Of a stretch of 64,000 nt of DNA, positions 1-9,903 are shown in pieces (position 1 is the first letter of the stretch; each line of letters opens with the position of its first letter). The position numbers and the translations under genes were made by a program. This DNA is from Candida dubliniensis CD36 (taxonomy: Eukaryota; Ascomycota; Pichiomycetes; Serinales; Debaryomycetaceae). The notes below the pieces were generated by a model. That model was not told the origin of the DNA and searched no databases. It saw only the letters and a list, made by a program, of their open reading frames with translations. The stretch lies in assembly GCF_000026945.1 (NCBI RefSeq), contig NC_012864.1, positions 806,001 through 870,000 of the forward strand, read 5' to 3'.

Positions 1-290
1 GGTAATCCATGAGCATTTTTAGGTAATCTTGATTTCAATTTTTGTAAATAAATTAATGTAGCCATTAATGTTCCAGTATAAACATTAGTATATTTGACTA
101 ATTTAGTTAAAAATGTCATTAATGAAGGTAATTGTTTAATAGTATTATTGGATGCAGTATAAGTTTTACTTTTGGTGTCTTCACAAGGAATAACTTGTAA
201 AGTAGCAACAACAATCTTATGAATCATATCATGAGTGATTGGACCATTAAGGAATACTTTTAAAGCTTGTAAATCAATTGAAGAAACCAT
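1..290 (-). CDS. PCL1: Pcl1/Pcl2-type cyclin, N-terminal part (cut by window edge)
   Basis: Reading leftwards from the ATG at 288-290, 96 codons stay open to the window edge, so this is the 5' part of a gene. The protein begins MVSSIDLQALKVFLNGPITH and contains LPSLMTFLTKLVKYTNVYTG followed by YLQKLKSRLPKNAHGLP. This is the start of the cyclin box as found in S. cerevisiae Pcl1/Pcl2 (LPSLMTFITRLVRYTNVYT in my memory of Pcl1). Pcl cyclins bind the Pho85 kinase and act in late G1 and morphogenesis. The symbol follows the C. albicans naming I recall for the gene next to ZCF14; PCL2 would be an equally fair family label. Seen: motif and start. Inferred: Pho85 partnership. The upstream side is an exceptionally long gene-free stretch (to 4230). 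Confidence 0.8.
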   Translation of the reverse strand, partial: MVSSIDLQALKVFLNGPITHDMIHKIVVATLQVIPCEDTKSKTYTASNNTIKQLPSLMTFLTKLVKYTNVYTGTLMATLIYLQKLKSRLPKNAHGL

Positions 291-3200
291 AATGAATGTA
301 AAAAAAGATGTGTTGGAGTTTGAGTTGGAGTTAGAAATGAATGAATGAGAAAAAAAATAGTGATATATAATATAATGGGTAAGTATAATAATAACTGATT
401 AATAAAAATATTCAGAAATTAAATTTAAATTTGAAATTTTGAAAAAGAATATTGATGATGATTTATATATTGCAAAAAAGGAATTGGAAAGGAGAATGGA
501 AAACTCGAAATCAAAAACAAAAAAAAAATGAATTTTTCAAAACAAACTTAAAGAAAAAGAAAAAGAAAAATCTTAAAACAATAAACAAATAAACAATAAA
601 AATATATAAAAGGCAGTAAGAAGTGTAAAAAGGAAAGGAGGTTATTGTTATTTGTAATTTGTGTTAGTTAGGGTTAATTAATCAGTTACTAAGTAGTAGT
701 AGTGGTAGTAGTAGTAGTAGTTTATGAGAAGGTACAAAAAATAGATTTGGCGTGTTTTAATTTAATTTAATTTTCGCAGTAAAGTTTTTGTGGGCGACAT
801 TATTCTAAAGGGGAAAAATTTGAAACTTAGGGTGGGTGGGCGGTGGGTGGTGTGATGGGTGGTGCCTTCTTATTTTTTTGGTGTCGCGTTTTTTTTTTTT
901 TTTTTTTTTTTGTCAATTGTGCCTCGCCCCCTTTTTTCTTCTTCTTCTTCGATATTCAAGAGATTCATTAATCACATATTACATATTACATTTGATTTAT
1001 GATTAGAGAAGGGGAGGTTTGCCTTTACAACAAGTTTCATAACATACATAAAACACGTTAGAATTATACATATTACTTCTCTTACCTTTTTGACTCCTTT
1101 GTTATTTCTTGCAAGAGGTATTATCACTCCTCCTCATCAACCCAATCACCCAATCCAATTATCTTACAACTCTCAAACTTTCTCTTACTTGTTTCAGTTA
1201 AAATAACTCTTATTGTTTTCTTGTTTTTTTTTTCTTTCCATTTTCCTTTCCTTTGTTAAATCTCGCCTCATATTATTACCATTGCTTTTATCACACTATT
1301 ACTGCTACAATTTTCTAATAAATCTCATTGTCCAACACGTCTTGAAAATCTTTTGATTCTTCTTCTTTTTCTCTGCCTTTCGGTTATTATTGTTATATAC
1401 ATCCATTCATCCATCCACCCCCCTTTTTTTTTTTGTAAATTGTATACATTTTGCTCTTGTTCTTTACATTCTCGCCTTTTAGTTTCACTTTTGGTCCTAT
1501 ATTGTTTCTCCCGCCTCCACCTCCTTCTCCCTTTTTCTTTTTAACCGTATTGGTATATTACGTGTACCAACCAACCAACACACATTTGAAAATAATTTTT
1601 CACGTGTCACAATTATTATTATTCTCCCACACACGCACACCTCTCTGTTTCTCTCTTTACAACTATTATTTCAACAACAACTAACTTTACTTGATTATTC
1701 CTTTTAACAAAAAGAAATTAGTCTATTATTAAAGTTTAACTATTAGAATATTCTCTTGATGTACAATCATGCTAGATAATGTGTCTGTGTGTGGATATTT
1801 GATAAGTAATACTATTAAGGTTTCTAATGAATAGAAGGTGAAAGATTACAAGGTTTTTCATTATTATTATTATGACGTATTACTTATTATCATCACCATA
1901 GTGTGGTGTGTGATGTGTGATGTGTGGTCTGGTCTAGTTATTCTTTCTCTTCCTTTCTATATAATTTAATTATTCTCAGTTTTAAGTTATAGTTGTAAAT
2001 CATATGATATGATATGATATGATATTATTTACACTAAATATAACTCTATTAACCTAGCGACTAAATAATTCTCCCCTTTCTTTTTCATTCGCCTAAATCT
2101 ATAGAATATTCCGTGTTTTTTTAGACAGTTTGTTGATAATCATTAATTGGGCTTAGTTATTATGACCAATGGTGATGATGATAACGAATACACGCTTTCT
2201 TGTGTTAAATGTTCTATTCAAAGCCTCATTGATAAAAACTCAACGCAACGCAACACAACACAAACAAATAAACAAATTTATACGTGTAATATAAACCTAT
2301 AAGGGTAAAATTTACTTTATTGTTGTTATCCACGTATCTACTACATTTGCAAAACTAGCACCTGGGATATGTGAATGATATGATATGTTTCTGTAGTTCC
2401 AGAATCGAATAAGATCTAAATAATTTATAAATTGTACAGGAAAATGGATATTGTTCAAAACGCGTCTAAAAAAAAAGCCATTTTTTTTTCTTGTAAACAG
2501 GGGTACAGCATGGTAGCACCCAACAATTTACAAAACGGTTAAATTGCAAAATTGAATTAATCCCAAACGAGGCAATGTTGAAAATGATAATAATAGTATT
2601 GTTATTCATAGCCTTCAATAAAGAGATAACTTAATAATAACAAGAATGTCTTATCTATTTGTATCCTCTCTTCAACATACTACATTATTCATAAGGTTTC
2701 TTTAACAGAACAATTCAAAGAGAAAGCAAGATAATGCAAAAACAATTGTTCACATTACAAATTCACTTGTTTGTTGTTTTTTGGTTTTTGTTTGGACAAT
2801 TCTATAAATCTTACTACTACTTACTGATTAGCGTTATATGTTGCATTTCTTTTTTTTTTTCCCCCATTCCAAGTAAAATTAAAAACCTTAATTGAAACAT
2901 TCCCCTTGCTTTAATAATTCTTAATTCCCCCCCTGACATATACTCTTTTTCGCGTCATCATGTATTGATTCATTTCATTCATTCTGTTCTGTTCTGCTCT
3001 GTTCTGTTTGTTAGTTCTTTACGTCATTTAGATATTAAACTTAACGACAATGTAATAATTGAAATAGAAGAAGATAGATCATTATTATTCATTGCTTATT
3101 ATAAATTAAAATCTACTAATCAATCAATGTATTAGATTTGCGTCTTTGTTTTTTTTTTTTTTTTTTTTCTTTCTTCTCGATTCGATTTAAACTACTAATT

Positions 3201-4230
3201 CATTCTCTCAATAAGCTTACAATAAAGACTATTGATTGCCTATTGTTGTTAAAAAGTTTCCATCCGAGATTGTCAAATAAAACCCGTACTTGATTTTGTA
3301 TTTGGGATTCGTTGATTAGTTACTGTTGTTTTATTAGTTTTCTTTTTTGCGGGTTGAAAGAATGGTATTATACCACGAACCTTATATTACTAAAATCACC
3401 AAATAATTGATTGTATTAGTTGTTGTAACGGCAGCGATTGACATTACCACCTTTACCCCCCCCCCCTTAACCACCACTCGTGAATTGTTCCATAATTGGA
3501 TAAAAAAGGACCAGCCGTTTCTAGAGTCGCAACAACACGAAACTTCAACGCAGCAGGTGTTAAAATAAGTTTCATTTAATACATTATTCGCATCAGTTGT
3601 TGGTAAGCCTATGTATGTGTGTGGAGAATCATCCCAGTACTTAAGCTTATCATGAAAATGTCATTATCGTGTAAAACAAAGTAAGAACTCCTTTATCCCG
3701 CTCCAAAGAAGAATAATTAACCCGTCGAAAGCCTTCAATTTAACCCAATTGAGAATAACTTAGACTCTCCATAAACTATATATCTTATTTAGCTTAACTC
3801 AACTAATTAATAATATCCTAAACAAATAGTGAATAGGTGGTATTGAACTTTAGACGAGCATTTTTTAATAAGTTGTATCTCTTTCTTTACTCCTTGCATA
3901 TAAATTATATTTAACGTTTATTGTCAAGTTATTCGGTTTTTGTGATTTTTCCACTTTTGTAAGTTATTCTTGGTTAATTTGACTAATCAAACTATCAACC
4001 ATCAACAACCATTATTATTATTATTATTATTATTATTATAGTTCAATAACTAGGTACTGTGTCTCTTTATTTTTTCCACCTTCCTCTTCGCCTTACAACA
4101 TCAACAATATCAAATACACAATATACAATTTGTAATCTTTCATTTCATGTTCCATTATGGACCAAACAAAAAAAAAAAAAAAACGCTCACCAAATTAGTT
4201 ATCCTCAACAACACACAGCTTATCATCGGT
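291..4230. other. 3.9-kb gene-free region upstream of the Pcl-type cyclin
   Basis: No convincing coding sequence. The few ORFs (for example 1353-1684) are low-complexity pyrimidine-rich readings rich in Phe, Leu, Ser and Pro. The region holds poly-T tracts (about 890-911, 3150-3168), C-runs near 3460, TAG/AGT trinucleotide repeats (about 693-722), an ATGAT repeat (about 2003-2023) and an ATT repeat (about 4012-4039). An MCB-like ACGCGT lies at 2460-2465 and an SCB-like CACGAAA at 3536-3542. It lies between the 3' end of the ZCF14-like gene and the 5' end of the cyclin gene, so most of it is probably cyclin 5' regulatory DNA, 5'UTR and/or an unannotated non-coding transcript. Confidence 0.6.
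4012..4039. repeat. ATT/TTA trinucleotide microsatellite
   Basis: About nine uninterrupted ATT units just downstream of the ZCF14-like stop codon. This is a simple repeat likely to vary in length between strains; no coding role is seen. Confidence 0.85.
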
Positions 4231-5985
4231 CTAGTTAGTATTTGTACTTCTTTCATCATTGATATTATTCTTATTCTTATTCTTTATTTGTACCATTAAT
4301 GACCAAAATTTATCAATATCCATATTATTCATTATATTAAAATCTTGTTCCTCATCATCAAATGATAATGATTGTTGTTGTTGCAAGTTTGAAGAATTAC
4401 TAACAGGGATCAATGATGTTAATTCTATTAAACAATGGTTTCTCATTGCTTCATGAAATTCTTCATGTTTATGTTCATGTTTATCTTCATGTTCATCTTC
4501 ATGTTCATCTTCAAAATTTGTATTTATTCCTAATTTATTTTTCAATTCGGTATATTTCTTTAATCCAACCTCCAAAATTTTGGTAATTTCATTTATTTCA
4601 TCATTTGATAATTCATTAAACATACAATTATTATAATAATACTCTGTTTGATTAGATGGTATTGTATTATCAGTAAACACTTGTTTAAGAATATAATTAA
4701 TATTATAGGATTCTTTGATTTTCTGTTGATAATCATATTTTTGATTTAATTTGAATATTATTATTATTGCTATTATTAATAAGGAAATTTCAAGAATTTT
4801 TTTATAAATTTGAGTTAATTTATTTAATTTGGCAAATTTTAATCGATATTCAAAATCATCTCGTAAATTTTCATTATGATGAGGATTTAAATATCGTAAT
4901 TTATAAATACTAGAATTCAATCTAATCAAAATTTCAAAATTAATCATCATAACTTTTGGTATCACAGTTTTGAAAATAATAATCATGGGATTAACAATAT
5001 GATCTTTATCTGTATGTTTATCTGTATCTCCCAATGTTTGCTGCAAATCATTTAATTTGTTATGATTTTGATTAATTATTAATTCAAATAAATAAGGTAT
5101 AAATTCATTAATACATGATCCTAAGATTTTTTTCAAATATGAATAACTTAATGATTGTTGTAATTGTAATTGTAATTGTAATTGTTTTTTCTTTTTTTCA
5201 TAATATAAATAATAATAAAAATAAATCATATATAAAATCATTTTCATATTAATATAATCTTTAAATTTCATCTTAATTTCATATTCATTAATAATTGAAT
5301 ATTTCTCATCAATATAAATCTCAAATTCAAGTAATAATGATTCAAATTTTGATATTTCTTGTGGTCGATCTGATAAACCTAAATTTGATTTTAAATTTTT
5401 TAAAAAATTTTTATGATAATAATATTTAATAAAATATTGAAATAAATCAGTTATTATATATTTCTTTAATTCAATATTTTCAATATTTCCATTTCTATCC
5501 CTATTTCTATTTCCATGAAATTGATTTTTTATAGAATCTTTTAATATGTCATTCAATAATTGTATTTGTGATAATTCACTAGTTTGTTGTTGCTGTTGTT
5601 GTTGTTGTTGTTGTATTTGATAATTCTTATCTTCATTCGAAATTTCGTGACTTGTAGTGATCTTACTATTTTCATTATGTGAATTCAATTGTTGAATTTG
5701 AAAAATACCATTATTTTCATTATTAGGAGATGCTAACCATTGTTGTCGTTGATATTCACATTTTAATTTCTTTTTAATACATGATAAACATGGACGTTGT
5801 CTATTACATTTTATTTTTCTTGTTTTGCAATTGAAACAATTTAATGAAAGTCTATTTCGTTTCTTCTTCGAGTTCTTCTGTGTAAGGTTGGAATTGCCAC
5901 TTGAATTTGAAGAAGCTATGAATATATTGTTGTTCGGTATTGACATAATCCTGCTTTTTTGGTGGGTGGAGGATATGTTTAACAA
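4231..5985 (-). CDS. ZCF14: Zn(II)2Cys6 transcription factor (Zcf14-like)
   Basis: 584 codons. A binuclear zinc cluster lies at residues 50-76: C50-x2-C53-x6-C60-x5-C66-x2-C69-x6-C76, preceded by a basic KKKRNR stretch. This is the Gal4-type DNA-binding domain, so it is a nuclear sequence-specific regulator. A polyglutamine run of about ten residues follows near residue 130. The rest is Lys/Asn/Ile-rich, and there is a striking His/Asp/Glu repeat (EDEHEDEHEDKHEHKHEEFH) near residues 500-525. Met14 (about 5946) is an alternative start, and nothing in the sequence decides between the two. The gene lies on the same strand just downstream of a second, larger Zn2Cys6 gene. In C. albicans I recall the ZCF14-ZCF13 pair beside QCR2, which gives the name. 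Targets are unknown. Fast-evolving low-complexity sequence makes distant homology hard to see. Confidence 0.8.
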   Translation of the reverse strand: MLNISSTHQKSRIMSIPNNNIFIASSNSSGNSNLTQKNSKKKRNRLSLNCFNCKTRKIKCNRQRPCLSCIKKKLKCEYQRQQWLASPNNENNGIFQIQQLNSHNENSKITTSHEISNEDKNYQIQQQQQQQQQQTSELSQIQLLNDILKDSIKNQFHGNRNRDRNGNIENIELKKYIITDLFQYFIKYYYHKNFLKNLKSNLGLSDRPQEISKFESLLLEFEIYIDEKYSIINEYEIKMKFKDYINMKMILYMIYFYYYLYYEKKKKQLQLQLQLQQSLSYSYLKKILGSCINEFIPYLFELIINQNHNKLNDLQQTLGDTDKHTDKDHIVNPMIIIFKTVIPKVMMINFEILIRLNSSIYKLRYLNPHHNENLRDDFEYRLKFAKLNKLTQIYKKILEISLLIIAIIIIFKLNQKYDYQQKIKESYNINYILKQVFTDNTIPSNQTEYYYNNCMFNELSNDEINEITKILEVGLKKYTELKNKLGINTNFEDEHEDEHEDKHEHKHEEFHEAMRNHCLIELTSLIPVSNSSNLQQQQSLSFDDEEQDFNIMNNMDIDKFWSLMVQIKNKNKNNINDERSTNTN

Positions 5986-6261
5986 TAGGCTTCTTTAAGA
6001 AAGGGGGTCTGTTTAGAGATGACAACTGACTTCTAATCTCTGGTAGGACTGCTAGTGTAAGATTTAATTCTCTATTGTGGAGTTTAGGTTAGGAAAAAGT
6101 CCGTTCAAAAAACAAAAATTTTGTACACAAAACTTCAAAGCAAACCATGAATCATCATCATCATCGGCCAAGTGCCAAATCTATAAATCAAATTATATAT
6201 ATATAACAAAGACGTAACTGCCCAACATATAGATATATATATTAGCTACAAAACAATACCT

Positions 6262-9200
6262 CTATAAGAGATCATTGAAATCACCATAAATATTGAATAA
6301 TCTGATTAAATCCTCTTTACAAGCAACTGGATCCAAAATTTCATCACTCAAATTATTCAAATTACTGAAAATATTATCATCATCAAAAAATGATGAACCA
6401 AATAATTTACTCTCCAATTCTTTTAATGGATCAAACCCATCATCTTTAGTATCATTTTTATTTTTTTTAGCATCTTTATATTTTTTTTGAGCTTCTTTAA
6501 TATTTCTCCAATCTCTACATAAACGGCATAAATGATTCAATTCTTGTTGAGAAAAAAATTCAATCATATTTGTTCCTTGATGGAAAAACAGTTGATCACT
6601 AGCGGCTTTTTCGAAAAATGCATCAGAATTATCAATTGATTGTCTTAAAACAATAAATGTGATAATATATAACCGATAAGAATTGATATATGTCTTTGAT
6701 AATCTTCGGAAATCACCAACAAATAATTCCACATCTTCTAAAACAATGTCAAACAAATTATTAATACATTCTAATCGTGACATATAACTGATTTCTTTAA
6801 ACACTTTAAATGAAAGTTCTTTCTTTTGATGTAATAATCTAACGAAAAATGACGTCAAAAATGAATGGGTTTTGATCATATACCTTTCATTTGATGCAGT
6901 TAACATATAATCAAAGTTCTTCCCAAACAAATACACTGAATTATCTAAAACATATGACATGATATACACCAATTGTACAACACTTTTAATATAAATTTTA
7001 AACAATTCAATCCCTGCTTTCATAGAAGGAGTTTTGGATTTGTCATATTCGTTTTCATAATGTATAGCAATTTTATAATACATCCCGGACAAATTAGTTC
7101 TCAATTGGACAAACAAACAATACTTGAAAACTTTAACTACTCGTTCCATATGTTCTTTGCTAGCTTCTTCAAATCCATTTATATTAGTTGGTTCTTTAGC
7201 TGGTTTACAAACCACATCTTTGAAAAAATCTTTACCAAAAAAATCGAAAAAAATTCTTTCCATTTGATTAGTTTCTTTTAAAATCTCCACCACTTTTGGT
7301 TTTTGTCTCAAATTATTAATCTTATTGACTATATTTCGATAATGTTCACATATTTTTGCCAAAACTCCATATATTTTGTTCATTTCACCAGTAGGATCAT
7401 CAGCAACATGTGGATACTCAACGTCACACCCATCAAGACTTGCTAAATTCAAATTACAACCTGTATTCAAAGCACTCATGGCATCAGTCGCTACTAAAAA
7501 CCACCAAAGATGTCTCCAAGTTTTAATTAATACTTGATTCTTTGCCAAATTATCAAATGTAGTATAACAAGTTGGATCTCTGTTTAACCCAATGGAAAAT
7601 GCATGTCTGATTATTGTCCCCAATAATATTTGTGAATCAGTACTGGATAAGCCATGAGAGTCATCAGGACTCATCCCTTTATAATGATATAATAATGCCA
7701 ATAATTGAACCAATTTGAACGAGGATCTGGCTGTAATTAACCCGTCTGCAATACACAAGTTGATAATTCGATTGAATGTTGGATTGTCCAATTGTTGCAT
7801 ACTATCTATAATACTCAACTCTTGTTCATTATAATTATTATGTTCATTATCGTTATGAATCATGGTTTGGTATCCAAGTTTGAGCACCAACATGAAAATC
7901 CCCAATGTTCTCAAATCATTTTCATTTTTTATTTTTATTTCAGTAATTTTCTCATGATTAAACTTTAAAAACTTGGGGAGTATAGGGTTAATATCAAATA
8001 ATAACGCATGTTCATCAATTATTTGGATGAATGGGTTGACAAATCTAAAAAATCGACAAAACAATTGAAACAGATTGGTCTTGTCAGGTAAAACTTTTAA
8101 AACTTCTTCTTCAACAAATCTATAATACTCATGCCTCTTTTGTCCTCCATTATAAAACGATTGCATAAATGCCATATCTCCTGGTGTTTTCTTGGGACTT
8201 TCATATTGTTGTACCAGAGGTGAAAATGTATCCAAAGGTGTGTTGGTGCTTGGTTTACCATTTTCCGATATCATATCAAAGGCATCATTAAAATTAACAT
8301 TATGTGACAAATAATTTGAGTCACTCGAATTTGATCGGTTCATCGGTATTGATGCATTGCTGTTGTTGTTACCATTATTGTCTAGTTTTGGTCTTTTCGT
8401 TGCTACTGGTGATAAACCTTCATCACCGGTTCTACTGGATCTGATTGATATTAAACTCCCATTGGAATTTCTCCGTTTTCTTGTAGCGTCATTTCGAATA
8501 ACATTCAAAAACTCGTCACTTCTGAATAGATGCACGGTGAAATTTCTCAAAATAGTAATAAAAGGATCACTCTTGGTTAATCCAAGATAAGAAAGTGTGC
8601 CCAGTTGTTGCCATTCATTACCTGTTGAGTGTAAAGAAAATACACCATTGGTGAAAACATCCATAGTATCCAGAGCATTGATTTGTAAGGAAGAATTGGC
8701 ACCCAATGGGATTGAAACTAACGAGTTTGACGAAAATGATTCGCTTTCTTGAGGTGATGAAATGGATTTCAATGATGATGCTGTTTGGTCAGATAATACA
8801 CTTTGCACAGTTGGGTTAGATTTATCTTGTACAGATGATACATTATTTTCCACTTGATTGTAGCCACCATTAGATCCAGATGGATTGAGAAGATCATTTA
8901 CTCCAATTGTAGTTGGTGACAAGACTCCCTCTGAGTTTGTGCCCAAAGATTTTAGTCTCAGTAATGACGGTGACAATTCGTTTATTGGTGGGATTGGAGA
9001 TGGAATCGAAAGTTGTCCGAATGGGTTGTCGTGAGTCAAACTCATACCAGAAATTGACGATTTTGTCGTGGAAGGAATAGGTAATGAAGGTGTCGTCACA
9101 GAAGGTGGAGGAGGAGGTGGGGGTAGGGGTAAACTTATTGAATTCAATTTCGGTTTAGAATTGGCATCAGAAATTGAGGTAGGATTGAAATTCGAGTAAT

Positions 9201-9903
9201 TACTGGTGTTGTAACTATTTTGTCCTGAAGTGGCTGGAGGTCTATTTGGACTACTGTGATTCGATGTCGAATTAGATGATTTTGGGGCTGCTGGTGGTGG
9301 TAGTGGTGGTGGTGGCGTTGGAATGGAGATTTGTGTTTGCGACAGCTTTGTCAGAGAGGTATACCCCACTGGAGAAATAGATGGAGGCTGTTGTTCTGGT
9401 TGTTGTTGTTGTTGTGGTGGTGGTGGTGGAGGTATTGGTAAGTATTGATGGTTCCCCAGAGGTGATTGACTCGATAAAGGTTGATGTTGAAATTGATTAT
9501 TTCCATTTCCTTGTATATGCAGAAGTGATGGGTCGAAATTGCTGTTATTGTTGTGGGGATGGAGGTGGTGCTGATTGTTGTATTGTTCTTGATAATGTAC
9601 TAGTGGTGGTGGTAATGGATGGTCTGTTAGTATATATCCGTTATTGTCAATGTGTTGGTGCAACTGTTGCTGAGGAGGTAGAAAGTGGTTGATTGGGGGT
9701 CGATTATCATCTTCGTAATGGCATAAATGTACAATACTCTTTTTTATACAAGTCCCACAAGGACGAGCTCGATCACATTTCAGTTTTCTTTTCCTGCAAA
9801 CTGAACAACTTAATGGTTGTCGAACTCGAGATCGTTTTTTCGGTATTTGAGGAGACGAACTGGACCGACTGTCTTTTTTGTCGGGATTGCTTTTCTTATC
9901 CAT
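6262..9903 (-). CDS. ZCF13: Large Zn(II)2Cys6 transcription factor (Zcf13-like, Hap1-type zinc cluster)
   Basis: 1213 codons. The zinc cluster is at residues 33-61: C33-x2-C36-x6-C43-x5-C49-x2-C52-x8-C61, followed by HYED. The spacing and the LCHY ending recall S. cerevisiae Hap1, so the cluster is Hap1-like; overall orthology is not shown. The basic KKRSRVRQ stretch just before it can serve as a nuclear signal. A long Pro/Gln/Asn/Ser-rich low-complexity segment (about 65-330) includes several polyproline runs. The region about 640-1000 (FRFVNPFIQIIDEHAL, SRLECINNLFDIVLEDVELF and similar) is the helical middle homology region of fungal regulators. The Met at 9903 is directly followed by the basic N-terminus, so I keep it. 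Function in Candida is, to my knowledge, poorly defined. The gene lies 276 bp upstream of the ZCF14-like gene on the same strand. Confidence 0.85.
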   Translation of the reverse strand: MDKKSNPDKKDSRSSSSPQIPKKRSRVRQPLSCSVCRKRKLKCDRARPCGTCIKKSIVHLCHYEDDNRPPINHFLPPQQQLHQHIDNNGYILTDHPLPPPLVHYQEQYNNQHHLHPHNNNSNFDPSLLHIQGNGNNQFQHQPLSSQSPLGNHQYLPIPPPPPPQQQQQPEQQPPSISPVGYTSLTKLSQTQISIPTPPPPLPPPAAPKSSNSTSNHSSPNRPPATSGQNSYNTSNYSNFNPTSISDANSKPKLNSISLPLPPPPPPPSVTTPSLPIPSTTKSSISGMSLTHDNPFGQLSIPSPIPPINELSPSLLRLKSLGTNSEGVLSPTTIGVNDLLNPSGSNGGYNQVENNVSSVQDKSNPTVQSVLSDQTASSLKSISSPQESESFSSNSLVSIPLGANSSLQINALDTMDVFTNGVFSLHSTGNEWQQLGTLSYLGLTKSDPFITILRNFTVHLFRSDEFLNVIRNDATRKRRNSNGSLISIRSSRTGDEGLSPVATKRPKLDNNGNNNSNASIPMNRSNSSDSNYLSHNVNFNDAFDMISENGKPSTNTPLDTFSPLVQQYESPKKTPGDMAFMQSFYNGGQKRHEYYRFVEEEVLKVLPDKTNLFQLFCRFFRFVNPFIQIIDEHALLFDINPILPKFLKFNHEKITEIKIKNENDLRTLGIFMLVLKLGYQTMIHNDNEHNNYNEQELSIIDSMQQLDNPTFNRIINLCIADGLITARSSFKLVQLLALLYHYKGMSPDDSHGLSSTDSQILLGTIIRHAFSIGLNRDPTCYTTFDNLAKNQVLIKTWRHLWWFLVATDAMSALNTGCNLNLASLDGCDVEYPHVADDPTGEMNKIYGVLAKICEHYRNIVNKINNLRQKPKVVEILKETNQMERIFFDFFGKDFFKDVVCKPAKEPTNINGFEEASKEHMERVVKVFKYCLFVQLRTNLSGMYYKIAIHYENEYDKSKTPSMKAGIELFKIYIKSVVQLVYIMSYVLDNSVYLFGKNFDYMLTASNERYMIKTHSFLTSFFVRLLHQKKELSFKVFKEISYMSRLECINNLFDIVLEDVELFVGDFRRLSKTYINSYRLYIITFIVLRQSIDNSDAFFEKAASDQLFFHQGTNMIEFFSQQELNHLCRLCRDWRNIKEAQKKYKDAKKNKNDTKDDGFDPLKELESKLFGSSFFDDDNIFSNLNNLSDEILDPVACKEDLIRLFNIYGDFNDLL

